DNA of 64,000 nucleotides. It comes from Arthrobacter pascens. GTDB lineage: Bacteria > Actinomycetota > Actinomycetes > Actinomycetales > Micrococcaceae. Positions 36,571 through 45,110 of this stretch are shown here, piece after piece (position 1 is the stretch's first letter; each line of letters begins with the position of its first letter). The stretch covers positions 1,240,001 to 1,304,000 of the forward strand of contig NZ_JAUSXF010000001.1 of NCBI RefSeq assembly GCF_030816475.1. Reading direction: 5' to 3'. The notes below the pieces were generated by a model that searched no databases, was not told the DNA's origin, and was given only the letters and a program-made list of their open reading frames with translations. A program made the translations under genes and the position numbers.

Positions 36571-37662
36571 ATGACTACATTGATTGAGGCGCCGCCAAGC
36601 GACGCCGACGGCCTGTTACCGTCAAAGAAGAAAGCTGCCGGCGGAGGACTCGGCCAATACATGCTGATCAGGTTCCTGCTGATCTTTCCCACTATTTTCA
36701 TCCTTGTTACCCTGGTCTTCTTCCTGATGCGGATCACCGGTGATCCCGTTACGGCGGCTATGGGTGGCCGGCTTCCTCCCGATCAGCTGCAGCAGCGGAT
36801 CCATGCCGCCGGCTATGACCGGCCGCTCCTGGTGCAGTATTTCGAGTACCTCGGCCAGCTCGTCACCGGCAATTTCGGAACCACCCTCTCTGACAACCGC
36901 AGGGTTACGGAGATGTTGGCGACGTACGGTTCGGCCACTCTTGAACTGACGATCAATGCCCTGATTGTGGCACTCCTGGTCGGCATTCCGTTCGGCATGA
37001 TTGCTGCGCACCGGCGGGACCATCTGCCCGATGCCGTGCTGCGTGTTTTCGCCATCCTCTGCTACGCCACTCCGGTGTTCTTCGCAGGGCTGCTCCTTAA
37101 GCTCACGTTTTCGGTCTGGCTCGGCTGGCTACCTGTTGCCGGCAGGGCAAAGACGTCCAACGAGCTGGCCCTGACAGCGCTGCAGGCACGCAGCGGGATT
37201 TACTGGCTGGATGCCATCCGCAGTGGAAACATGGCCGCGCTCGGCGACGTCATGGCACACGCAGTCCTTCCGGCAGTGGCCCTTGGCCTCCTCACCGCAG
37301 GCATCTTCCTCCGGCTCGTTCGCACGAACGTGATCGGTACTCTCGGCAAGGACTACATCGAGGCAGGGCGCTCACGAGGAGTCAGCGAGTTCCGGCTCGT
37401 CACGAAGCACGCTTACAAGCCGGCCCTGATCCCTATCATCACCGTAATGGGCCTGCAGATCGCCGTGATGCTTGGGGGCGCGGTCCTGACCGAAAAGACC
37501 TTCGAGTGGCAGGGTTTGGGTTTCCAGCTTGCCAATTACCTGACGGCCCGTGACTTTGTCGCTGTGCAGGGCATCGTTGTCCTTCTGGCTGTCATCGTGG
37601 CCGTGACCAACTTCATCGTGGACATCGTCGCCGCGCTGATCGATCCCCGCGTGAGGTACTGA
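36571..37662 (+). CDS. ABC transporter permease, DppB type
   Basis: 363-aa inner-membrane permease with about six transmembrane spans. Family features: the N-terminal LIRFLLIFPTIFILVTLVFFL segment, RITGDPVTAAMG, the EAA-type cytoplasmic loop in DYIEAGRSRGVSEFRLVTKHAYKPALIP and VLTEKTFEWQGLG. It pairs with the DppC-type permease starting 1 bp after its stop. Start ATG 36571. Confidence 0.92.
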   Translation: MTTLIEAPPSDADGLLPSKKKAAGGGLGQYMLIRFLLIFPTIFILVTLVFFLMRITGDPVTAAMGGRLPPDQLQQRIHAAGYDRPLLVQYFEYLGQLVTGNFGTTLSDNRRVTEMLATYGSATLELTINALIVALLVGIPFGMIAAHRRDHLPDAVLRVFAILCYATPVFFAGLLLKLTFSVWLGWLPVAGRAKTSNELALTALQARSGIYWLDAIRSGNMAALGDVMAHAVLPAVALGLLTAGIFLRLVRTNVIGTLGKDYIEAGRSRGVSEFRLVTKHAYKPALIPIITVMGLQIAVMLGGAVLTEKTFEWQGLGFQLANYLTARDFVAVQGIVVLLAVIVAVTNFIVDIVAALIDPRVRY

Positions 37663-37663
37663 C

Positions 37664-38683
37664 ATGAGCACGAATCCTCCAGTGGGAACCGCTGCGGGCC
37701 GCAACGTGCCCCTGCTCAAACGGCTGCCCGTCATCTCCCATTTCAACAAGAGCGTGGGGCTGCAGCGGGGCATGCTTGTCATCGGGCTCGTGCTGACCGG
37801 CATCTTCTTACTGACAGCGGCGTTTGCGCCGCTGATCGCCCCTTACAGCTTCGCCCAGCTTTCCGACACCGAAGGCGGCTTTCCCACCCAGCAGCCGCCC
37901 GGCGGCAAGCATCTGTGGGGAACCACGGTGGGCGGCTATGACGTCTTTTCCCGCGTCGTCTGGGGTTCACAAACCGCTGTCTTCGTCATCGTCGTGGCCG
38001 TCATCCTCTCCATCTTCGCCGGCGTTATTCTTGGACTGGTCAGCGGCTACCTGGGCGGCTGGCTGGACCGGATCCTGGTTGTCATCGCAGACGCCATCTA
38101 CGCTTTCCCGTCCCTGCTGGTGGCGATTGTCATGGCGATTGTCATCAGCGGGGGTCAATCGAGCCTTTGGGGCGGTGTCCTTGCGGCCGCCTTCTCCATA
38201 ACTGTCGTCTTCATTCCGCAATATTTCCGCGTGATCAGGGCTGAGACCATCCGGCTCAAGGCGGAACCGTTCGTCGAGTCGGCCAAAGTTGTGGGCGCAT
38301 CAAGCTTCCGGATCATGACAAGGCACATCTACCGCAACGCCACCCGGACCCTTCCGCTGATCTTCACGCTGAACGCCTCGGAAGCAATCCTGACCCTTGC
38401 AGCCCTTGGCTTCCTGGGGTTCGGCATCGAACCGTCCTCCGCCTCCGAGTGGGGCTTCGACCTCAAACAGGCCCTTGCCGATACGACGTCGGGCATCTGG
38501 TGGACAGGTGTATTCCCTGGCCTGGCGATTGTCTGGACGGTGCTCGGGCTCACGCTCGTGGGGGAGAGCATCAACGACCTGAACGATCCGCGCATCCGCG
38601 GGCGCAAACGCGCCGGGAGCGGCAAAAGCGGTCCCGATTCGACCGCCCCTGCCGCCCTCGAAGCAGAATCGAGAGTACTTTGA
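37664..38683 (+). CDS. ABC transporter permease, DppC type
   Basis: 339-aa permease with the long cytoplasmic N-terminus of DppC/OppC proteins and GTTVGGYDVFSRVVWGSQTAVF, then the EAA loop AEPFVESAKVVGASSFRIMTRH. The stop overlaps the TTG start of the ATPase gene (TTGA). It forms the heterodimeric channel with the preceding permease. Confidence 0.92.
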   Translation: MSTNPPVGTAAGRNVPLLKRLPVISHFNKSVGLQRGMLVIGLVLTGIFLLTAAFAPLIAPYSFAQLSDTEGGFPTQQPPGGKHLWGTTVGGYDVFSRVVWGSQTAVFVIVVAVILSIFAGVILGLVSGYLGGWLDRILVVIADAIYAFPSLLVAIVMAIVISGGQSSLWGGVLAAAFSITVVFIPQYFRVIRAETIRLKAEPFVESAKVVGASSFRIMTRHIYRNATRTLPLIFTLNASEAILTLAALGFLGFGIEPSSASEWGFDLKQALADTTSGIWWTGVFPGLAIVWTVLGLTLVGESINDLNDPRIRGRKRAGSGKSGPDSTAPAALEAESRVL

Positions 38684-40395
38684 CCATCAACCTCGGTTCA
38701 GTATCGGACCGGCAGAACCCAACGGATCCCCCGGTCCTGGAGATTGACCACCTCAAGGTCACGTTTGCGACTGACAGCGGGGATGTCTACGCCGTCAACG
38801 ATGTGAGCCTCAACGTCAAGGCGGGAGAGGTGCTGGCGATTGTCGGTGAGTCCGGATCCGGCAAGACGGTGACGGCCAAAACCATTCTCGGGCTGCTGCC
38901 GGAGACCGCCACCAGCGGCGGGGCGGTGCTTATCAACGGAAACAATGTGATCAGCGTCAGCGCCTCAAAACTGAGGCAGATCCGCGGCCGCGATGTCGCC
39001 ATGGTGTTCCAGGAACCCTCCACCGCCTTGAACCCGGTCTTTACCGTGGGCTGGCAGATCGCGGAGGGTATCCGTGCCCACGCCGGCGGCGCCGGCGGCA
39101 AGCGCGTCTCCGCCAAGGAAGCCAAGCTCCGTGCCATCGAGGCGCTGGGCAAAGTGGGGATCCCGGATCCGGAGCACCGGGTTAACTACTATCCGCACCA
39201 GTTCTCCGGCGGCCAGAAGCAGCGGGTTGTCATCGCCGCGGCACTTGCGCTGAACCCCGGGCTGATCGTGGCCGATGAGCCCACGACCGCCCTGGACGTG
39301 ACGGTGCAGGCGGAGATCCTGGGACTGCTCAGGGACCTGAGGGACATCTACGGCACGGCCATCGTGCTGATCACCCACAACATGGGCGTGGTTGCTGACC
39401 TGGCTGACCGTGTGGTGGTGATGTACCAGGGCGACGTCGTGGAGGAGGCAACCTCACGCGTCCTCTTTGCGCAGCCCAAACAGGACTACACGAAGAAACT
39501 GCTCGCGTCGGTCCCGCACCTCGGGCGCAACTCGGCCTCGGAGGGCATGAAACAACGTGCCCATCAGGGCTCGCCGGTGCTGGTGGAGGCGCGGAACCTG
39601 ACCATCGAATACCCCGGGCGGCTGGGAACCCCTTCCTTCAAGGCAGTGGACGGGGTCAGCTTCACAGTGTCAGAGGGCGAAGTCTTCGGGCTGGTGGGCG
39701 AATCCGGATCAGGAAAGACCACTATCGGACGCGCCATCGCAGGACTCAACCGGACCACCGGAGGGAGCCTGAATGTGCTGGGCTACGAGATGCTCAATCT
39801 CAAGGAGCGCACCTTCAAGCCGCTCCGGAAGGACATCGGGTTTGTCTTCCAGGATCCCGCCGCCTCCTTCAACCCCCAGCTGACCATCGGCGAATGCGTC
39901 GCGGAGCCGCTGATCATCCACACCAACCCGACGCCGGCACAGGCGCGCAAACGCGTGGGTGAACTGCTCGAATCAGTCCAGCTGCCGGCGTCGTACGCGG
40001 AAAGGTACCCGCACGAACTGTCAGGAGGGCAGCGCCAGCGGGCGTCACTGGCGCGGGCGCTGATCCTGAACCCGAAACTGCTCATCGCGGACGAGCCGAC
40101 GTCGGCCCTGGACGTTTCGGTACAGGCGAAGGTCCTGGAGCTGTTCAAGGAGATCCAGCGCGAGTTTGGCTTCGCTGCCCTGTTCATCAGCCACGACCTT
40201 GCGGTGGTGGATATCCTGTCGCACTGGGTGGGCGTGCTGTACAAGGGCAAGCTGGTGGAGCAGGGGATCGGCAGCCAGGTGATGGGGGCGCCACAGCACG
40301 ACTACACCAAACGCCTGATCGCTTCCCTTCCGGTTCCCGATCCCGATGAACAGGCAAAACGCAGGGAAGAACACCGGGCACTGTTGGGTATCTGA
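38680..40395 (+). CDS. Fused DppD-DppF dual ATPase of peptide ABC transporter
   Basis: 571-aa protein holding two ABC ATPase domains in one chain. Walker A is GESGSGKT in both halves; signatures are FSGGQKQR and LSGGQRQR; Walker B segments are LIVADEPTTALD and LLIADEPTSALD. Peptide importers more often use two separate ATPases (DppD, DppF), so one gene replaces both. The TTG start at 38680 overlaps the dppC-like stop; the frame is open further upstream inside that gene but is not coding there. Confidence 0.93.
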   Translation: MTINLGSVSDRQNPTDPPVLEIDHLKVTFATDSGDVYAVNDVSLNVKAGEVLAIVGESGSGKTVTAKTILGLLPETATSGGAVLINGNNVISVSASKLRQIRGRDVAMVFQEPSTALNPVFTVGWQIAEGIRAHAGGAGGKRVSAKEAKLRAIEALGKVGIPDPEHRVNYYPHQFSGGQKQRVVIAAALALNPGLIVADEPTTALDVTVQAEILGLLRDLRDIYGTAIVLITHNMGVVADLADRVVVMYQGDVVEEATSRVLFAQPKQDYTKKLLASVPHLGRNSASEGMKQRAHQGSPVLVEARNLTIEYPGRLGTPSFKAVDGVSFTVSEGEVFGLVGESGSGKTTIGRAIAGLNRTTGGSLNVLGYEMLNLKERTFKPLRKDIGFVFQDPAASFNPQLTIGECVAEPLIIHTNPTPAQARKRVGELLESVQLPASYAERYPHELSGGQRQRASLARALILNPKLLIADEPTSALDVSVQAKVLELFKEIQREFGFAALFISHDLAVVDILSHWVGVLYKGKLVEQGIGSQVMGAPQHDYTKRLIASLPVPDPDEQAKRREEHRALLGI

Positions 40396-40412
40396 GCCCT
40401 GAGGACCATAGG

Positions 40413-40453
40413 AAGGACACCCCGTCGACGGATCAGGTCGGCGGGGTGTCCTT
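40413..40453 (+). terminator. Terminator of the ABC transporter operon
   Basis: 12-bp stem AAGGACACCCCG / CGGGGTGTCCTT (40413-40424 and 40442-40453) followed by TTGG; short T-stretch only. Confidence 0.65.
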
Positions 40454-40501
40454 TGGCCCGGGCATGATCTTAACACCGCCGGGAATTCCTTTGCCTGCCC
40501 A

Positions 40502-40514
40502 TAGACTTGGACCA
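40502..40514 (+). promoter_or_regulatory. Possible -10 for leaderless chorismate mutase
   Basis: TAGACT at 40502-40507 is six bases from ATG 40514 and no SD is visible; fits a leaderless start. The -35 was not identified. Confidence 0.35.
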
Positions 40515-40975
40515 TGACGCAGCACAACCACGATGTTCCTGATTCCGGATCCTACGACGCCTCCGCCAGTTCGCTGGCAGGCCAGGTGGACAACTCGGTG
40601 ATGGCGGAACTGCTGTCCATCCGTTCCAGCATCGACAACATCGATGCCACGCTGGTGTTCCTTCTGGCGGAACGGTTCAAGGCCACCCAGAAGGTGGGTT
40701 TCCTGAAGGCCGCCCACCGCTTGCCGGCCGGAGACCCAGGCCGGGAAACGGCCCAAATCGCCCGCCTGAGGCGGCTGGCGGAGGAGGCACATCTTGATCC
40801 CGCCTTCGCGGAGAAGTTCCTCAATTTCATCATTGGCGAAGTGATCCGCCACCACGAAGCTATCGCAGAGGACCATGAGGCTGCCTCCGGGAAGCAGAAC
40901 CGGGAACCGGAAACGCAGCCCGCCCCCGACGGTACCGGCGTCGCCTCAGGCCCGCACGCCTCAGTAACAGCGTGA
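40514..40975 (+). CDS. Chorismate mutase (AroQ class)
   Basis: 153-aa AroQ-type helical enzyme converting chorismate to prephenate for Phe and Tyr synthesis. The first helix SIRSSIDNIDATLVFLLAERFKATQKVGFLKA contains the Arg, Asp and Lys positions typical of the active site. GDPGRETAQIARLRRLAEEAHLDPAFAEKFLNFI is the second conserved block. The last 35 residues are a disordered Glu/Pro tail. It ends 10 bp before the MetE-like gene. Confidence 0.9.
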   Translation: MTQHNHDVPDSGSYDASASSLAGQVDNSVMAELLSIRSSIDNIDATLVFLLAERFKATQKVGFLKAAHRLPAGDPGRETAQIARLRRLAEEAHLDPAFAEKFLNFIIGEVIRHHEAIAEDHEAASGKQNREPETQPAPDGTGVASGPHASVTA

Positions 40976-40985
40976 GGGCCGCCCC

Positions 40986-42059
40986 GTGAGGATTACCAGC
41001 CGGCAGGAACCGGATCAGGATAAACCGGAAGCCGTGGCTGCCTTGCCCCTGGAAGTGACGGCAACAGGCCTTGGCCCGTGGCCGGGCGAGGATCCGGTGG
41101 AGACCGCGCGGATTATCCGCGGTGAACTGGGCAGCCCGCATATGCCGTTCCTGGCAGAGCTTCCGGACCGCGGCGTCGGATCGGACAGCCTGGGACGTAC
41201 GGCCTCGCTCCTCGTAGAGATGGCAGTAGACGTCCAGCCTTACGGCTGGCGCCTGGTTGACCGGCCGGGCAAGGACTTCCGTCGCGCAGCCTCCGCCCTG
41301 TCCACCGATATCAACATCCTCGCGGACGTGGCCGGCGAGGAGGACAGACCTGCCGCCGAAATCAAGGTCCAGTTGCTCGGGCCGCTCAGCCTGGCCGCGG
41401 GTCTGCACCTGCACAACGGTGAACGGGCACTTATCGACTACGGCGCGCGCCGTGATGTCGCCGCCTCGCTGGCCGCGGGTGTCGGTGGCTACCTGTCCCG
41501 GGTCTCCATGGCGGTTCCGGGCGCCCGGCTGGTGGTGCAGCTCGACGAACCCGATATCGCTGCCGTGCTTGCGGGCACCATTCCGACGTCGAGCGGCTAC
41601 CGGACGCTGCGGGCGGTGGGCGGGCAGGAGGTCACCGAGTCGTGGAGGGTCGTTATCGACGCCCTCCGTGTTGCCGGGGCTGCCGAAATCGCCATCTCGG
41701 TTCCGGAAGTTGAAGCACCTTTTGAGCGCATCCTTGCCGCCGGGGCCGATGGCATAGCCGTCCCCTTGAGGGCCCTGACTTCACGTCAATGGGAGCAGCT
41801 TGCCGGAGCGATTGAGGCGGGCAAGAGGCTCTGGGCCGGTGCCCTTGACGTTTCCGCTGCCACGCTGCCCAAGGTGGCTGACGCCGTTGATTCCGTCTGG
41901 CGTCCCTGGCATCAGCTGGGCCTTCCGGCGTCGTCCCTCGGCACGGTCCGCATCACACCCTCGTCCGGTCTGGCAGGACATATGCCCTCAACTGCCACTG
42001 CCGTACTGAACCGGCTTACACAGGTGGCTGACGGGCTGAACCAGCGGGCGCTGGGCTAG
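40986..42059 (+). CDS. MetE/UROD-like TIM-barrel protein, not a zinc methionine synthase
   Basis: 357-aa protein of the type usually annotated as 'methionine synthase, vitamin B12-independent' (position of Rv3015c). Visible blocks are ATGLGPWPGEDPVETARII, IKVQLLGPLSLAAGLHL and VVQLDEPDIAAVLAGTIP. It contains no cysteine at all, so it cannot form the His-Cys-Glu-Cys zinc site of MetE, and it is about half of MetE's length. Its function is therefore open. The stop overlaps the convergent DUF4166 gene by 4 bp. Confidence 0.75.
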   Translation: MRITSRQEPDQDKPEAVAALPLEVTATGLGPWPGEDPVETARIIRGELGSPHMPFLAELPDRGVGSDSLGRTASLLVEMAVDVQPYGWRLVDRPGKDFRRAASALSTDINILADVAGEEDRPAAEIKVQLLGPLSLAAGLHLHNGERALIDYGARRDVAASLAAGVGGYLSRVSMAVPGARLVVQLDEPDIAAVLAGTIPTSSGYRTLRAVGGQEVTESWRVVIDALRVAGAAEIAISVPEVEAPFERILAAGADGIAVPLRALTSRQWEQLAGAIEAGKRLWAGALDVSAATLPKVADAVDSVWRPWHQLGLPASSLGTVRITPSSGLAGHMPSTATAVLNRLTQVADGLNQRALG

Positions 42060-42769
42060 GTCCTGCTTTCCCAACGGTCCGGCTGCGCATAAGGGGGCAG
42101 GAAACTCAGTGCCGAGCTGCCCCCGGCGTAGGGGCGCAACCGGTAGTCGAAGCTTCCTGCGTATACCAGTACCAGGCCGATCTGGGGCTGGATGACCTTG
42201 ACCTGGATCCGGTGCTTCCCGTTCACGCCCTCCGACCCGTCCCACCACTGCTCGGCGTAGGCCTTGGCATCGAGCGCTGCCGGCAGCGGCAGCCGGAGGG
42301 AACCGAGGAAAAGCCGGGAGGCTTCGGAGACGCCGCGCAGCCGGCCCTCACCTGTGACACTGAGGTTCAGGTCAGTCACCGCCCGCCGGTACCTGCCCAC
42401 ATAGTCAACAAGCCGGGGACCGGTGTCCGAGTCAGTGACGCTGGTGGTGTCCTGGAAGATTCGGGTGGCTGCGGGAAACCGGATTTCCCGCCTGGCCGTC
42501 AGGCTGGAACGTCCGAACGGATCTAGATGAGCGTGGTTTTCGATCCGGAAGGGAACACTTTCACCGTACTCCGGGAAGAACGCCTGCTCCGAGGATGTCA
42601 GGCGCAACAGGGGACGCAGCCATGGTTGGCGGCATCCCACGACGTCGAAAACGCCCTCGCCCACGCCGTACTGCCCCGAGCCGGGAACCAGGGAGAAGTA
42701 GTTTTGCAGCTCGGGCTGAAGCCTGCTGAAGTCCCCGCCCAGGACCTGTTGGTATATGGGTACGTTCAT
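42056..42769 (-). CDS. DUF4166 domain protein
   Basis: 237-aa protein starting MNVPIYQQVLGGDFSRLQPE, the usual opening of DUF4166 proteins, with GVFDVVGCRQPWLRPLLRL and LPLPAALDAKAYAEQWW further on. No signal peptide or membrane span. Function unknown; in other actinobacteria the domain is sometimes fused to reductase-like proteins. ATG 42769 is chosen as it starts the domain, although the frame is open to 42988. It lies 46 bp downstream of the DUF58 gene on the same strand and may be the last gene of that operon. Confidence 0.7.
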   Translation of the reverse strand: MNVPIYQQVLGGDFSRLQPELQNYFSLVPGSGQYGVGEGVFDVVGCRQPWLRPLLRLTSSEQAFFPEYGESVPFRIENHAHLDPFGRSSLTARREIRFPAATRIFQDTTSVTDSDTGPRLVDYVGRYRRAVTDLNLSVTGEGRLRGVSEASRLFLGSLRLPLPAALDAKAYAEQWWDGSEGVNGKHRIQVKVIQPQIGLVLVYAGSFDYRLRPYAGGSSALSFLPPYAQPDRWESRT

Positions 42770-42815
42770 GCTGGACCTCCTCGTGGCGGCACTGCGGGCA
42801 GGGCCGGGTGTGATC

Positions 42816-44108
42816 TCACAATCTACCGGCAGCCTTGAGCCTGATGTACATGTCGGCCAGCTGTGGAGGCAACTGATGCGGTTCCGCATCCACCACCTCC
42901 ACACCGTGATGCCGGAGTTCGACGCTGACTGCCTCGCGTTCCAGCAGGGCTCGCTCGGCTGCTGCCGCCCGGAATACGCTGGCGGCATTGTCCCGGTCCT
43001 GAAGCATCAATCCCAGCACAGGATCCCGGACGGACGCCACTACCACGACGTGCTGCTGCGCCAGCTGCGCGGCAGCGGGGATGAGTCCCTCTTCCGGGGC
43101 GCCGCCGTCAAGCGTCGTCAGCAGAACCACCAGGGAGCGGTGCGCCGAGACAGCACGGACCTGTCCCGGAATGGCTGACCAGTCAAGCTCGATCAGTTCT
43201 GCCTCAAGGGGGGCCATCGCCTGGACCAGCTGCCCCAGCAGGTTCCCGGTGGTGGCCGATCCTGCCCTGGCCCTCGGCCTGCGGTCAAAGGCCAGGAAGT
43301 CCACCCTGTCGCCGCCCCGCTCGGCCAGGACAGCCAGGAGGAGGGCAGCTTCCATGCCGGTGTCCAGCCGGGGCTCGTCGTCGATCCGCGCGGCCGAGGT
43401 CCTGGAGGTGTCCAGGATGATCACCACGCGGCGGTCCCTTTCGGGCCGCCAGGTCCGGACGACGACGGCGGACCGGCGGGCGGTTGCCCGCCAGTCGATG
43501 GACCGCACGTCATCCCCGCGTACATAGTCCCGGAGCGAATCGAACTCGGTTCCCGCGCCACGGATCTGCACGGCCGCCTTGCCGTCGAGCTCACGCAGCT
43601 TGCGGAGTTTGGAGGGAAGGTGCCGGCGGGAGTGGAAGGGCGGCAGGACACGCAGGGAGCCGGGGCAGGCAAGGGTGCGCTGGCGTGCAGCAAGCCGCAC
43701 CGGCCCGTGTGAACGCAGGGTGACGTGCAGTGCACCCAGGTCTCCGCGCCGTGTCGGCTGGAGCCGGACGGTCACGCGGCGGCTTTCCCCCGCGGGTACC
43801 TCCACGTCCTGGACCGGATTCTGTGCACCGGCCGAAGGCTGCCAGGCGTCACGGAGTGTGGCGCGCAGCCTGCGCCGGCCGTTGTTCCGGACGGTGATGG
43901 TGGAGGTTGCCGTGCCGTGCAGGGTCACGTTTCCGGACTCCATTCGCTGCACCTTAACGTCCCGCAGGGATGCAGCCTGGCCCAGTTCCAGGGCGAGGAG
44001 GAACGCCAGGACCAGGAGCACGCCCAGGACGATGCCCCATCCCGGCAAAAGCAGCACCGGCACCAGGCCAACGAGCGCCAGGAGTACGAAACGTCCGGAG
44101 AGTGCCAT
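42816..44108 (-). CDS. DUF58 domain protein (MoxR partner)
   Basis: 430-aa protein with two N-terminal membrane spans (FVLLALVGLVPVLLLPG, IVLGVLLVLAFLLALEL), a beta-rich middle and the DUF58 motif FDSLRDYVRGDDVRSIDWRATARR followed by a von Willebrand A-like fold (RRVVIILDTSRTS). DUF58 proteins occur beside MoxR AAA ATPases and are thought to be their substrates or adaptors. It starts 6 bp after the moxR stop. Confidence 0.9.
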   Translation of the reverse strand: MALSGRFVLLALVGLVPVLLLPGWGIVLGVLLVLAFLLALELGQAASLRDVKVQRMESGNVTLHGTATSTITVRNNGRRRLRATLRDAWQPSAGAQNPVQDVEVPAGESRRVTVRLQPTRRGDLGALHVTLRSHGPVRLAARQRTLACPGSLRVLPPFHSRRHLPSKLRKLRELDGKAAVQIRGAGTEFDSLRDYVRGDDVRSIDWRATARRSAVVVRTWRPERDRRVVIILDTSRTSAARIDDEPRLDTGMEAALLLAVLAERGGDRVDFLAFDRRPRARAGSATTGNLLGQLVQAMAPLEAELIELDWSAIPGQVRAVSAHRSLVVLLTTLDGGAPEEGLIPAAAQLAQQHVVVVASVRDPVLGLMLQDRDNAASVFRAAAAERALLEREAVSVELRHHGVEVVDAEPHQLPPQLADMYIRLKAAGRL

Positions 44109-44114
44109 GGCAGG

Positions 44115-45110
44115 TCAGCGCGGGACGGGGACGGAGGCCAGGATGCTGCCCAGCACGTCATCCACGCGGACCCCGTCCATTTGGGCTTCGGGCCGCAACG
44201 CGACGCGATGGCGCAGGCAGGGCAGGGCCAGGGCCTTGACGTCGTCCGGGGTGACGAAGCTCCGGCCGGACAGCCAGGCCCAGGCCCGGGAGGTGTTCAG
44301 GAGTGCTGTCGCTCCCCGCGGGGAGACGCCCAGCTGGAAGGACGGAGCCGCGCGGGTTGCCCGCACCAGATCCACGATGTACCCGATGATCTCGGGTTCC
44401 ACGGCCACGGTGGCCACAGCCTGCCTGGCGCGTTCAAGATCCTGCACGCCCGCCACGGCACGGATGCCGGCTGCAGCAAGGTCGCGGGGGTTGAAGCCGG
44501 ACGCATGCCGCCGGATCACCTCCATCTCGTCCGTCCGGTTCGGAAGGGGCATGGTCAGCTTGAGGAGGAAACGGTCCAGCTGGGCTTCGGGCAGCGGATA
44601 GGTTCCCTCGTATTCCACCGGGTTCTGTGTTGCCGCCACAAGGAAAGGCGCCGGCAGCGGGCGGGACACGCCGTCCACCGAGACCTGCCGTTCCTCCATT
44701 GCCTCGAGCAGGGAGGCCTGGGTCTTGGGGGGCGTGCGGTTGATCTCGTCTGCCAGCAGGATGTTCGTGAACACCGGTCCCTCACGGAAGCTGAACTCTG
44801 ACGTGTGGGAGTCGTAGACCAAGGACCCGGTGACGTCGCCCGGCATCAGGTCAGGCGTGAACTGCACCCGCTTTGTGTCCAGGCTCAGTGCAGCCGACAG
44901 CGCGCGGACCAGCAGCGTCTTGGCAACTCCGGGCACGCCCTCGAGCAGGACGTGGCCCTGCGACAACAGTGCGATCAGGAGACCCGTGACGGTTGAGTCC
45001 TGCCCTACCACAGCCTTTGCCACCTCATGGCGGACGTCAAGGAGCGCCTGCCGGGCAGGGGCGTGCTGGACGGAATCCAGGATTTGCGGGCCGCTGCTGT
45101 GTTCGTTCAT
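44115..45110 (-). CDS. MoxR-family AAA ATPase
   Basis: 331-aa AAA+ ATPase of the MoxR branch, chaperone-like proteins that help assemble or activate cofactor or VWA-domain partners. Walker A is GVPGVAKT, Walker B LLADEINRTPPKTQASLLEAME, sensor-like region FLVAATQNPVEYEGTYPLPEAQLDRF. Start ATG 45110 with GAGGA upstream, overlapping the DUF4350 stop by four bases. Confidence 0.93.
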   Translation of the reverse strand: MNEHSSGPQILDSVQHAPARQALLDVRHEVAKAVVGQDSTVTGLLIALLSQGHVLLEGVPGVAKTLLVRALSAALSLDTKRVQFTPDLMPGDVTGSLVYDSHTSEFSFREGPVFTNILLADEINRTPPKTQASLLEAMEERQVSVDGVSRPLPAPFLVAATQNPVEYEGTYPLPEAQLDRFLLKLTMPLPNRTDEMEVIRRHASGFNPRDLAAAGIRAVAGVQDLERARQAVATVAVEPEIIGYIVDLVRATRAAPSFQLGVSPRGATALLNTSRAWAWLSGRSFVTPDDVKALALPCLRHRVALRPEAQMDGVRVDDVLGSILASVPVPR

